Part shown: in pieces, positions 10,733-21,654 of the stretch
Numbering within the stretch: position 1 is the first letter of the stretch
How the letters are laid out: every line of letters begins with the position of its first letter
Assembly: GCF_000313135.1 (NCBI RefSeq)
Contig: NW_004457538.1
Span: 241,135 to 305,134, forward strand
Source: Acanthamoeba castellanii str. Neff
Lineage: Eukaryota; Discosea; Longamoebia; Acanthamoebidae
Reading direction: 5' to 3'
Length of the DNA stretch: 64,000 nt
The notes under the pieces: model-generated
The model's input: the letters and a program-made list of their open reading frames with translations, nothing else
The model's database searches: none
What the model was told of the DNA's origin: nothing
Position numbers and translations under genes: made by a program

Positions 10733-13700
10733 ATGAATCCCGCTGCTTCCACGAGCGGTGCAACGCCTGGTGGCCCTGGCATGCCTCCTGGAGGTCCACA
10801 AGACTGGAAGACCAAGATTTCCATGGAGGATCGTCGTCGCCTCATCCAGAAAATGTACGCACATTCCTCGCCCCCCCCCAAGCCTCTTCAGTCTTGGGCA
10901 CTTCATTTTGTAAAGAGCCTGCCATCTCTCGCTGCTCGTTTTTTATTTTCATTTGTATTTTTATTTTGCATTCTCGTTCGCCTTGCTCTCCACCGTGTTG
11001 CCGGTTCTCACTACACGTTGCGTGGTGGTGGTGGTGGTGACAACCCCGTAGTGTGGGCGTGCTGCGGGAATGCGTGACAGAGGGCTCGAACACGGACGAT
11101 GCCAGCCAAGCGCGCCTCACCTCGCTGGCTGCGCGATTCGAGGACAACGTATACCGGTCCGCCAAGACGAACGAGGAGTACTTCCACCAGATCGCCAACA
11201 AGATGTACAACCTCAAACGCAAGAAGGCCGTGCCCGGCGGCGACCTCGCCAAGGCGGGCGCCAGCGCCGCTGCACCGCCGCCGCAAGGCGTGCCCATCGG
11301 TCGGCCCACTGCACGTACGGACTCTGTGCTGCGCAGACCCACCACACGCCTTAGAGATCGTTTGCGTTATGACCGGCTGATGATTGTGTGTTGTGTGTGT
11401 GGACACGCGTACAGCCAACCAGCAGCCGGGGGCGATCGGGGGCCAGGCTGGAGCGGGACACATGCGACCCGCCGGCCCGTCGATGGGCATGCCTGGCGTC
11501 CAGCCGGGCGCTGGGCCTGGCGGCGGCATGGCCAACCCGCATGGCGCCATGGCCGCGGGACCCGTCGGAGTGCCGGGCAACGCTGGCGTGCCAGCCAAGG
11601 TACGCGCACTTTCCAGAACGCATTCTTGGCGCCAGCCTCTACACGTGGAGTGCTGACGTCGGACCGGCCGATCAACTAATCAATCGACCAATCGGGTGCG
11701 CGGCAAGCAGCCGCCGGGGATGCAGGCTGGTGCGGGGGCGCCCATGGGCATGAAGCCCGCCGGCGGAGTGGTCAACCAGGCGCATCGCCCCGCTCACATG
11801 GTACTGCCACCACCACCGCACGTGTTTCCTTCTCTCGCGTGTGCTCATCCGATGATGGTGGTGGTCACCCCCACGATAAATAGGCCGGTCCTAACCAGGC
11901 CCAGCAGCACGCAATGATGCAGCAGCAGCAGCAGCAGCAACAACAACAACAACAACAACAAATGCAGCAACAGCAGCAACAACAGCAGATACAGCAGCAG
12001 CAGCAACAAATGCAGCAGCAGCAGCAACACCTTCAACAGCAGCAGCAACAACAGCAACAGATGCAACAGCAGCAGCAGCACCTGCAGCAGCAGATGCAGC
12101 AGCAGCAGATCCAGCAACAACGGCAGGAACTACAGCAGCAACAACTGCAGCAGCAGCAACAAATGCAGCAAATTCAACAGCAGCAGCAACAGCAGCAGCA
12201 ACTCCAACAGCAGCAACTCCAACAGCAGCAGCAGCAGCAGCACCAACAACAATTGCAGCAGCAGCAGCACCACAGCAGCAGCAAAAGCAGCAGCACCTCC
12301 AGCAGCAGCAGCTTCAAGACAAGAGCGAACTGGAGAGGGCCTACTGGGACAAGGTCAAGCTCATGCAGAACTACATCCGGCCCATGTCCACCATGCTCCG
12401 ACAGATCGAGCGACTGCTGGAGAACTACGCCGGCGACAAGGCCAAGCAGGTTCGCCCCTTCCCCCGCTCCGCCCCAGTCTCTTATGCTTCGTCTCCCCCC
12501 CCCTCCGCTGATGTTTGTTTGCTCGGCCGTGCGTGTGTCGTGCGTGTTGTGTCGGGCTTGGCTGGTGAGCAGGAAAATCTGAAGGCCATCAACAAGAAGA
12601 TGGTGTGCATCTACAAGCTGCTCCACCAGCAGACGTCGCAGCCGCCCAACCTGCAGCAGTCCCTCGAAGTCCTCGACGCCGCCGAGCGCCAGATCAAGCA
12701 CTGGCTCCAGCAGCTCCAGATCAAGGACGCCAAGCCCGCACAGGTAACCTACTCACACAGCCAAACCCACACGCACTCGCCCGCCGTGGTTGACCCGTGT
12801 GTGTGTGTGGTGTGTGGTGTGTGTCGTGTGGTGTGTCGTGTGTGATTTGTGAAGCCGCAGCAGCCACAGCAGCCACAGCAGCCGCCGCAGCCGCAACAGA
12901 ATGCCGTGGCACAGCCCCAGCAGCCGGGCGCGTCATGGAACCCGCAGCAGGCCGCCTGGCAGCAGCAGCAGCAACAGCAGCAAATGCACCCCGGCCAGAC
13001 CCAATCGCCGCCCGCCATGCACCCACAAGTCGTACGCGCACGCCTGCCCGGGCCGTGCTCGCGCCCCCATACTCACCTTCTTCGTTCTTCTCCTTCGTTC
13101 TTCTTCGTTCTTCTGCAGGCGGCCGGGTTCGCCCTCGGACCGGGCGGACCTGGGCAGGCCAAGCCGCTGTCGCCAGCGGTGCGCACGACGCCCAGCCCGC
13201 CGTCCATCACCACCCCGCCCGCCGGTGTTGCCAAGCAACCGTTGCCCCACGCCACCGCCGAGTCCTCGGCCGCGCCGTCCGCTGCAGCCCCGCTCCCACG
13301 TACCGCCCCAATCTGCCCCAATGGCTTACATATCTGGGCCTGCTGACCCGCCGGTGGTGGTGGCTGGTGGCTGGTGGTGGTGCAGCGATGGCCAAGCCGC
13401 AGAAGAGCACCTTCCAGCGCTTCGTGGAGACGGTGAAGGCCATGGACTCGGCTTCGCCGCAGGTGCTCCAGCAGGCGGCCCACGCCTTCTCCACCTCCCT
13501 CGAGCACGTCACGCGCGGCTCCTGCCCCGCCTCGCTCTTTGGTACTATTCTCTACTCCCCCCCCCCTCCTCCCTCCCTCCAATTTGTGCTTTTATGTGCC
13601 CTGCCTGACACGTCATCTCTCGTCTACAGAGGCCAACCTGCCCGACGTCGCGGAGGACGCCGCCAGCGGCCCCTTTTGGTTCCGTACGTTACACACCACA

Positions 13701-13923
13701 CACTCACACGCACGGCACACACGACACACACACACGACACACACAGAGAAGAGGGGGGATGTGCCGCGTGGCTCTGGCTGACTTTCGGGTGCTCTTTGTC
13801 GCGTGTTCGCACTTAGTGGAGGACGGCGATGCAAAGCTGCAACGCGCCGCCAAGCGAAGAAGGGTGCAGGGAGGCGGCTCGGAGAAGAGCGAATTCCCTG
13901 TTCTGCTCACTTCCCACGAGTGA
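10733..13923 (+). CDS. Mediator subunit 15-like coactivator (KIX domain, poly-Gln)
   Basis: Eleven exons from 10733-10854 to 13817-13923. The N-terminus contains a KIX-type three-helix domain split by intron 1 (DWKTKISMEDRRRLIQKI, then RLTSLAARFEDNVYRSA and YFHQIANKMYNLKRKK), closest in pattern to plant MED15. A Gly/Pro/Met linker follows, then a very long Gln tract (11917-12300), a helical segment (ELERAYWDKVKLMQNYIRP), a second Gln/Pro region, and a C-terminal MAKPQKSTFQRFVETVK...LPDVAEDAASGPFWF block. Role: Mediator tail subunit that binds activators. The exon 5 sum is one base short of frame: the Gln frame and the frame of the downstream helix differ, with the break near 12270 (CACCACAGC). 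That is a deletion, a draft error or a biological frameshift. Splice sites elsewhere are consistent. Confidence 0.78.
11917..12300 (+). repeat. CAG/CAA repeat encoding poly-Gln
   Basis: About 380 bases of mixed CAG and CAA codons with scattered ATG, CTC and CAC, inside exon 5 of the MED15-like gene. The mixed codons argue for selection on Gln rather than pure slippage. It contains the frame break near 12270. Confidence 0.9.
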
Positions 13924-14196
13924 CTGGTTCCCATCAATCTGCGTGCATGTACATACCACCACGATGGTTACTTTGTTGTTATTTCCTCTGCACCAACACC
14001 GCCGGTTGATGGTAATGAGTGTTGGGTACTGTCACGCACACAGACACTACTGGTCGTGGACCCTGATGTGGGTTGTGGGTGAAGGACGTTCTGCGTCTTA
14101 TTCATACCATGATCAGCTTGGGCAATGTTCTTTCTCTATTATAATTCACAATTATTGTCTTGCGTGGTGCGTGGTGTGCTCCCAACTTGAGGCCTT

Positions 14197-15242
14197 TCAA
14201 CCGCGCTTGGCGACGCCGCCCTTGGACGAGGGCAGGTACTTCTTCTGCTCCTCGAGCTCGGTCTCCATCCACCAGATGGCGCCGAGGGGCGAGCCGGGCT
14301 TGGCCTTGACCTCCTCGAGATAGGCCTCGGCCTCCTCCACCTTCTGGCGCGCGTCGTCGAGCGCGGCCTCGGCGGCGCGGGTGGCGGCCTCGAAGGGGGC
14401 GCGCGCCTTCTCGGCGCGCTTGAGCGCGGCCTCGAGCGTGATCTTGGCCTTGCGCAGCGGCAGCGGGTCCTCGGCCAGGTGCTGCGCCAGCTCGGCCTTG
14501 GCCTTGTTCTGCTGCACGATGCCGCCCTCCGTGCTCTTGCGCTGCAGCTCGGCCGTGCGGCTGTCGCGCGCCGACTCCTGCGCGTTGACGTCGGCCAGCG
14601 CCGCGTCCACCTCCTCCTGCGCCGCCTTGAACGGCGCCTCCTGCAGGCGCGCATAGGCCGCCTGCTTCTCCGACTCCTTGAATGCGGCAGTCACACCGTC
14701 GAGGAGGGCCTGCGCCTTGTTCAGCTCGGCACTGTTGTCACCTGCACATAGAACGCCACCACCAGCCAACCCACATTTTATTAATAAGTTTATACTTACA
14801 TATCATTAATCATTTTCATACTATTTTGTGTTGTGAAGCAGAAAAGAGCGAAGGGGGAGGTACCGGCCGAGTTGACGAGGACGTGCCAGTCGACTTCGTA
14901 GCGCCAGAGGATGTAGTGGGTGAGGGGCACGGCCTTGGGCCGCTCGGTCTGGCCGATGGCGCCGGTCTTCCTCAGCCGCTCGCGCAGGGCCACCACCGTG
15001 AGGGTCTCGCCGATCTGTTCGAGGAACCGGTGCGCGTTGAGCTCGTCGAGGGCCGTGCCCTCGGCGTGGCGCTGGGCGTCGAGGTCGGCGCAGAGCTGGA
15101 CGTGCTTCCACAGCTTCTCGGCCTCGGCCTGGAACTGGTCCCAGAAGGCGTTGAGGAACCACACGGCCTGCTCCTTGTAGGTGCGATTGCACAGGTCGGC
15201 CAAGCGCTCGAGATCGTTGGAACCAGCCAGTTTGCCCGCCAT
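14197..15242 (-). CDS. Actin-bundling protein (34-kDa calcium-regulated ABP-like), copy 1
   Basis: Two exons (15242-14864, 14741-14197) give 307 aa. The N-terminal part (AVWFLNAFWDQFQAEAEKLW) and the C-terminal LGAIWWMETELEEQKKYLP match the pattern of Dictyostelium's 34-kDa calcium-regulated actin-bundling protein (QAVHFLNAYW... and GAVWWMNRDLEEKKK). Between them lies a long Ala/Glu/Lys coiled coil. The region aligned with the family's EF-hand (about residue 100) reads KTGAIGQTERPKAVPLTHYI and has lost the Asp ligands, so calcium control is doubtful. It stands head to head with a paralogue at 15479 and tail to tail with the MED15-like gene. Function is inferred from family resemblance. Confidence 0.75.
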
Positions 15243-15478
15243 GGTTGTGTTTTGATTTGTGTGGAATTGAGATTTGTGGTGTGGGGGCAGAGGTGCCTCT
15301 GTTGTTGTCTAATTAGGTGGATGACGTGGATGTCGGCACGTGGGCCTGATTGGACGTCGGAGCAACCCAGAAAGAAGGTCCAGGGCGACAAGAAGAGGCC
15401 TTTTAATTTGATTTGTTGTTGTGGCCACGACAACAAAGTGAAAGCATCTAAACCTGCTCCACTCCACAAACAGAAGAG
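15243..15478. promoter_or_regulatory. Shared 236-bp divergent promoter of the two actin-bundling paralogues
   Basis: The two head-to-head start codons are only 236 bases apart, so regulatory elements must be shared or overlapping. The stretch includes a T/G-rich core around 15400-15430. No recognised TATA box or palindromic site was found. Confidence 0.45.
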
Positions 15479-16725
15479 ATGTCGATCAAGCTGAGCGGTT
15501 CGAATGACTCGGAGAAGTTGGCCTCGCTCTGCCAGCAGACCTACAAGAACCAGGCCATCTGGTTCCTCAACGCCTTCTGGGACCAGTTCCAGGCCGAGGC
15601 TCCCAAGCTCTGGAAGATCGTCGGTCAGTGCGCTGACCTCGATGCCCAGCGCCACGGCGATGGTGCGCCTCCCCCCACTGCATCAACTTCGCTCTTTTCT
15701 TCGTTTTCGTTCTTCCCCCCCCCGGCAACTAAACCTAACTTGTCCGGCGTTTCCGTCGGACGACAGGCAACGGTCTGGACGAGGTGCAGGCCCACCGTCT
15801 CCTCGAGCTTCTCGGCGAGACCCTCACGGTGGTGGCCCTGCGCGAGCGGCTGAGGAAGACCGGCGCCATCGGCAGACCGAGCGACCCAAGACCGTGCCCC
15901 TCACCCACTACATCTTGTGGCGCTACGAAGTCGACTGGCACGTCCTCGTCAACACTACCGGTACACACTCGCCCATTCATGGCTCCTCGTTTAAACTGCA
16001 TGCATAGTGAGGGCTCACCCGATTGGTTGCAATGGCATGCATGACACATCGCAGGCGACAACAGCGAGGAGATCGCCAAGGCGCAGCAGCTGCTCGACCA
16101 GGTGTCGGCCGCCTTCCAGGAGGCGGACCGCCAGGCGCAGCTCTCGCGCCAGGCCGAGGCCCACGCCAAGTCCGAGGAGGCCCAGGCCATCAGCAAGGAG
16201 AACTACGCCCGCGAGCAGGAGGCGCCGTTCAAGGCGGCGCAGGAGGAGGTGGACGCGGCGCTGGCCGACGTCAACGCGCAGGAGTCGGCGCGCGACAGCC
16301 GCACGGCCGAGCTGCAGCGCAAGAGCACGGAGGGCGGCATCGTGCAGCAGAACAAGGCCAAGGCCGAGCTGGCGCAGCACCTGGCCGAGGACCCGCTGCC
16401 GCTGCGCAAGGCCAAGATCACGCTCGAGGCCGCGCTCAAGCGCGCCGAGAAGGCACGCGCCCCCTTCGAGGCCGCCACCCAGGCCGCCGTCGCCGCGCGC
16501 CAGGCTGCCGAGCAGGCGAGGCGCGAAGCCGAAGTGGCGCGCCAAGCCGCCGAGGCCGCGCTCGACGACGCGCGTCAGAAGGTGGAGGAGGCCGAGGCCT
16601 ACCTGGCCGAGGTCAAGGCCAAGCCCGGCTCGCCCCTCGGCGCCATCTGGTGGATGGAGACCGAGCTCGAGGAGCAGAAGAAGTACCTGCCCTCGTCCAA
16701 GGGCGGCGTCGCCAAGCGCGGATAA
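15479..16725 (+). CDS. Actin-bundling protein paralogue, copy 2, with a one-base frame break
   Basis: Exons 15479-15662, 15767-15960 and 16055-16725 align with copy 1 throughout, but the total (1049 nt) is one short of a multiple of three. In exon 2 copy 1 has ATCGGCCAGACC while this copy has ATCGGCAGACC (near 15873), so one C is missing and the frame after GAIG is wrong until it is restored. The last exon is then open for over 200 codons and nearly identical to copy 1 across the EAPFKAAQEEVDAALADV block, with two in-frame insertions (about 16130-16205 and 16490-16550). It also has an intron absent from copy 1 (15663-15766). Either a recent pseudogene or a draft-sequence error; the preserved last exon favours an error or very recent damage. 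Confidence 0.65.
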
Positions 16726-16839
16726 GTGCTGTGGGCGCTAGGATGTGCGCTGAGTATGGCGCGAATGTAGAGTAAAGACAAACACATCACTTGTTATGCG
16801 CCGCCTCATGTGTGTACACGAGCAGTACCTGGTGTGTGG

Positions 16840-19564
16840 TCACCATGCCTCCGCTTCATCGTCGTCGGAGATGCGCCAGCATTCGCTCGTTTCTTCTACT
16901 TCGGCCGTGTGGTGCTCCAGAGCGCACAGCTCCTGCAACAGGCTCTCCTCCGTGTAGCCAGCCTCTTCTCGGTCTCTAGGTCGGCACTCGCCTGGTGGAT
17001 CTGTTGTCATGGCTGTAGTTGCGGACGGCGGTGGTGATGAGGGCGGTGGCGGTTCTCTTCTTCGTTTGCTCATCCACCCGCCGCTGGTCGCCAAGGCTGG
17101 CGTGTTCTTCCGATCTGTCGTTGCGCTTTTCTCCCGCTCGCCCTCCGCTCCTCCGTTCCTGGTCATTTCGGCCGCAGGTCCCCCATCAACGTTGGCCAGG
17201 CGTTTCTCTTGCACTTCCGCTTCCGCATCTTCTTCTTTCTCTTCGTCGTCCTCTGCGGGCACCTTGCGCCGGGCTACATGGTGTCGTTCCTCCGTGGCCG
17301 CCGCCGCTCGTATGCCTGGGTCGCTCAGCGCCCTCCTGGTCGGTCGCGTGCGTGGCGATCCCTGGAGCTGTCGCGCTGGTTCGGGCGCCGCCGGGACTGG
17401 TCGCTGTTGTTTGCTCCTAGGGCGGGGTCGCACCGGCGGCGATCCGTCAAGTGGTCGCTTCCGCGAGTTGGGGCGATCGAGAGCGGCCATGATAAAGTCC
17501 TCGCAGAAGTCCGGCTCCGTGGTCGTGGCCGTGGTTCGCTTGAGCGCGGTGGTGAGCCGTCGGTTCTTCACCACCCTCCGTTTCGGCTCCGGCGGCTGGT
17601 CGTCATATTCAGCCTCGCGGGCCAGGGCTACGAGCGACGACGCCGACAGGTGCCGGTGCAGGGTGGTGGTGGTTGTCGTTGTGGTGGTCACGGGTGGCCG
17701 TAGGCGGCAGGCCGCCGATGATGGGTCCGCAGCTCCGCTAGCGGAGGCCGCACCGCCCACGTTCGTCAGACACGACGAAGTGAGTCTCTTCAGCGCCACC
17801 GCCGAGCACTCGGTCAGCGGGACCAGCCCGCGCGGCTGCAAGAACGACACGAACACCTCCAGCTCCTCGAACGACGAGTGTATCGAGTAGAGCACGTGCT
17901 GAATGTGCGCACAAATGGTCACAGGTGACAGGCACCACGTCAGCACTGCGCACACTGTCCACGCGCGACGTCGTGGAGCCCAATCAGCGCATTGAGGGGC
18001 GCGGGAGTAGGGCTGGGTACCCAGATCCCGTGGGCGTAGCAGGGCCTGGTCTGGTAGAGTGCGGGGTTGCCCCGCCCGTTTCCCTGCTGCCCGAACCACT
18101 GGGTGGACTGTAAAAGAGGGTTCGGGAGGTCAGATCAGACGCAAAGCGATCCGATTTGCGGTTACGGCGGTGGGGGCTGGAGGGGGAGATGCGTACGGGA
18201 CGAATGTAGAGGGCATCGGGCTCGAGGAGAACCTCGGTCCGGTTGGTGTAGCGCTGGTTCTTGAGGAGGTGGAATCTAGACTCGAGCGGATCGGCAGCGA
18301 AGATCTTGGCCCTCTTGAGCTCGGGGACGCACTTGAAGGACTCCCGCAGCTTTTCATCTTCGACGAAGATCTGCATGCACAATCCCACCGCCGCGCAAGC
18401 GTTGAGACCCCAGGGGGTACTCAGGCGAGGCGTGGAGTACTACTCATGGCCCTTGTGTGTGCGTGTGTGTACCTTAGTCTTGAACTTTTCTGCCACGGCG
18501 ACCAGCACGTCTTGCGTGCCCAGCATCTCGCATTCGAGGTACACCTGGCAAAAGAGGCAGAAGAAGGGGGTTCAGCTGCCCAGGGCCTACCCTCGATCAG
18601 CCAGGAAAGTTGGTTGATGGCCGCACCTGGACGTTGTGGGGCTGCGAGGAAATGATCTGGAGGACTTGAGCTATGGCCTGCTCCTGGAGTGTGCGGGTCA
18701 GGCTCCGCCAACGCTGGCCCACGTTGGCCCGCAAAGGGGAAGTGGCAGCGGTGGTACCTTGGGCGGGAAGGCAGACCAAAAGGGTGAGCAGAACGTGGTA
18801 TCGATGAACAGCTTGTCGACCATGCCCTGCGCCCGCTTGATGACGGGACACGACAGCATGCCGCGGTTGAATCTAAAGTCCCCTGCAGCCGAACAACACG
18901 GGCGCATGTGAGTGGTGTGTGCTCAGCCCATGAAACCTCGGCCGAGCAGCGACGCGTACCGGTGTGGAAGTAGACCCCGAACGCACCCTCGAAGAGGAAC
19001 ATGACCGAGCCGGGGCAATGGCCAGCGTCCGTCAGCCACACCTTGACCTCCGCTGAGTAGTGCAACCAATCATGCTACTCAGAACAAAGAGCAGAGGGTG
19101 GAAGGCGTGTCGCACTTGCCAGGAGATCAGGTGTGGAGGTCGTGCCAGGAGGGCTGCTGCCCGTGTGTCGCAGGTCGGGGAGTCGAAGGTGGTGAGGCCC
19201 ACCGAGTGCCAGTACGTGGACGAGGCCGGCCTCGACCAAAGCCGGAAACTTGTGCCCCAGCAGCCGACCAGTGGTCTCGCTGCAGTAGAGCGGACCTCCC
19301 TTCCAACCTTTGCTCAGCCCAGCGTAGTGGTCTACGGGGGGGGGACAGGGGGACACGTGTCAGTGGACAACCCCCAAGGCCATTCAAAGCTCGATTTGCG
19401 CCCAGATGAGGCGCTAAAAATCGTGTAGTACCTGCGTGGAAATGGGTGAGGAAGTAGGCCGCAGCGCCACGAACCTTAAAGCAGTCCACGGCCAAGCGCG
19501 TATTGGGCAGTACAACCCCCGTGGCGACTCCTACCGCTTGCGCCCTCTCCTCCTCATCCTCCAT
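16840..19564 (-). CDS. SNM1-family DNA cross-link/telomere nuclease, Apollo (DCLRE1B)-like
   Basis: Nine exons (19564-19432, 19331-19203, 19052-18960, 18882-18758, 18683-18627, 18544-18473, 18370-18197, 18107-18021, 17898-16840) give 642 aa. The metallo-beta-lactamase motif THFHADHYAGL is rebuilt exactly across intron 1. Next come TDAGHCPGSVMFLFEG, HTGDFRFNRGML and LFIDTTFC (motif 3/4 region), and the beta-CASP part with YSIHSSFEELEVFVSFLQP. The wording CPGSVMFLFEG and DFR is that of Apollo/SNM1B, a 5'-3' exonuclease in interstrand cross-link repair and telomere end processing. The last exon adds a disordered, Ser/Pro/Arg/Glu-rich tail of about 300 aa with many potential nuclear-localisation stretches. 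Exon 2 is shorter than in homologues and its 3' end is the least certain boundary. Confidence 0.78.
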
Positions 19565-19648
19565 CTTGTGGATCTCGGGAGTATATCTATTTCCAGTAAA
19601 AAATTCGGTGTCCTGCCGTCGGCAGAACCGAAAAGAGGAAGCGGCCTT

Positions 19649-20951
19649 TCAGAGTTGGTGAAGAGGAGTGCGACGGCCGTGGTCGGCGTCGACCTGCAGG
19701 TCGACCTCGAGGTCAAGGTCGTCGATCTCTGCGGGGAGTTCGATGATGTCGGACGATTGCGGGATGCACAGACGCGATTCGAGCCAGCGGAAGAAGAGCG
19801 AGACCAGGAGCGCCGCGGAGAGGACCCAGAGCAGGTGCTTGTAGATCATGTGGGAGTAGGCGAAGTGGACCGCGTGCATGCCGTTCATGTTGTGGCCGAT
19901 CTCCTCCTTGTTGGCCTGGATGAAGAGCGAGACGGCCATCTCCCACCACCACACGCCGTTGAAGAAGAGCGCGAAGGCGGTGATCAGCGGGAAGACCGTC
20001 TCGTAGCTCTTCTGGTTGGTGTAGGCCGGATGGATGCCCACCAGCGTCTCCTGCGCGGCGTCCGAGCGCGAGCGCACCAGCTTTCGGCAGCAGCAGCGGA
20101 GCAAGTCGGGAATGCCGAGGAGGTAGAAGCTGCTCGACAGCTGGCGACCGCTCTGGCGATATGCGACGGACAGGTCGTTCACCTTGGTGTGGTGCTCGCT
20201 GCCCAGGTGGAGATTGACGAGATACTCGGCCGAGCGCGAGACGCCGTACAAGAAGAACAAAAAGGCTGTCACCTGCGAAACAAAGGTGAGCAATGAGCAC
20301 AGTTTACGAAAGAGGGGAAAAAAGGGCACCTGGTGGCTGAAGGTCAGCAACTCGTCGGGCTGAGGATGAGCGGTGAAGTACAGGGCGATGAAGCACAGGC
20401 CAGCAGGCAGTGCCAAACCCCAGCCGGGTGCTGCACACGCCACATGGAACCGAATGAGCGAACAATGAGCACTAATTCTGATTGCTGTACCGGGGGCTGT
20501 GAGGGTACCCTTTAGAACTTTGTACTGGTGGAGGAGGGTGAGGAGGCCAGCCATACTCACCATGGAGGTGATGTGGATGTGGTCTTGGTGTGATTCTCGC
20601 ACGTTGAAGATCTCATGATTCACGATAACGCCGTCCAGGTACTCCAAGAACGCTCCCAGCGCTCTACACAACCCAAATTAGGATGGAGTTGGAAGTGGCC
20701 TGGAAGTTAAAGAGGGGGCGTAAATGTATACCCATAAAAGGCAAAGCCGAATGCCTCGAAAGTGATCCAAAACTGTGAAGTCCGCAGCTTGCGGAGGAAT
20801 GAAACGTCGCTGGCCCGGAGGAAGTGCACAACGCCCAGCATGAGCATCATGGTGCCTGTGCCCAGCCCCTCAACGTCACTTCAAAGTGACGGGGGGGGGC
20901 GAGCAAATACAAGAAAGTACCTGGGAAGGCATGCCCGCGAAAGTTGCCCAT
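19649..20951 (-). CDS. TMEM45-like (DUF716) multi-pass membrane protein
   Basis: Five exons (20951-20921, 20855-20732, 20663-20509, 20430-20330, 20272-19649) give 344 aa. The start MGNFRGHAFPGT is the hallmark N-terminus of the TMEM45 family (MGNF+GHALPG). Six or seven hydrophobic segments follow, including FWITFEAFGFAFYGALGAFL, GLALPAGLCFIALYF, VTAFLFFLYGV, VFPLITAFALFFNGVWWW and WVLSAALLVSLFF. HFAYSHMIYKHLLW and IGHNMNGMHAVH are His-rich, as in DUF716 proteins. A cytosolic Cys cluster (LLRCCCRKLVRSRS) is unusual. The family's biochemical function is unknown. The stop lies 84 bases before the start of the Apollo-like gene on the same strand. Confidence 0.75.
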
Positions 20952-21650
20952 TACTCTGAGGATGGGAGAGGTGAAGTTGGGTGAGGTTGTAGTAGTCTTA
21001 GGGACGAGGGTGGGGATGGCGTGGTGCTTTTGCACTTTCTTTCTCACCTCTTCCTTCACGGCCCGGACCGGTCGGGATGTATGCTTCGTGTTGTGTCTCG
21101 ACCGAAGCTCCACCAAATTTCCCCCTCTTCAGCTCTGCGCTTTGGCGGTGAGTTTCTTTATCTTCCTTTTCTCTACTCACATTCCAAGCCATGGACATTT
21201 TTTTTTATTTTTGTAGACGGGGAGATGCCCGCAAATGCAGGACTGACGCCGTGGCGCTCTCCCCACGTCTGTGGCTGCTGGCAACGAGCAGCTTTTAAAT
21301 GAAGGTTGCGTCGTACAGGAGGAGGGGGAGGGTGTGCTGGACGCCGGTTGCGTGGGGTTGGCTGGCGGGGCTGGCGTCAGTGACCGGGGGAGGCCGGGTA
21401 CCTGCTAGCCTAGGGTGGGAGGGGGGAGGGGGTTGCGCGGGCGGCGTGGGCGGGGTTTACTAGTTGGTCCGTCCCGCGTGTTGGCGTGCGAGGGGGAGGC
21501 GGGGAGTCCGCAAGTGTAGGGGCGTCTGGGGGGGGGCTGGGGGGCGGGGTGCATGAGGGCATGGCAGCGCTGGATCCATACGGTGTGAGCACCTTTAGCT
21601 ATACGGACAGCAATCCTATGAATGAGCGCTTTCTTGTTCTTGACGCCGTA
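20952..21650. other. Non-coding stretch between TMEM45-like gene and LINE remnant
   Basis: The first part (to about 21250) is the upstream region of the TMEM45-like gene. From about 21300 to 21600 the plus strand is G-rich with no recognisable gene. It may include the 3' end of the LINE, but no poly-A or target-site duplication could be fixed. Confidence 0.4.
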
Positions 21651-21654
21651 GAAG

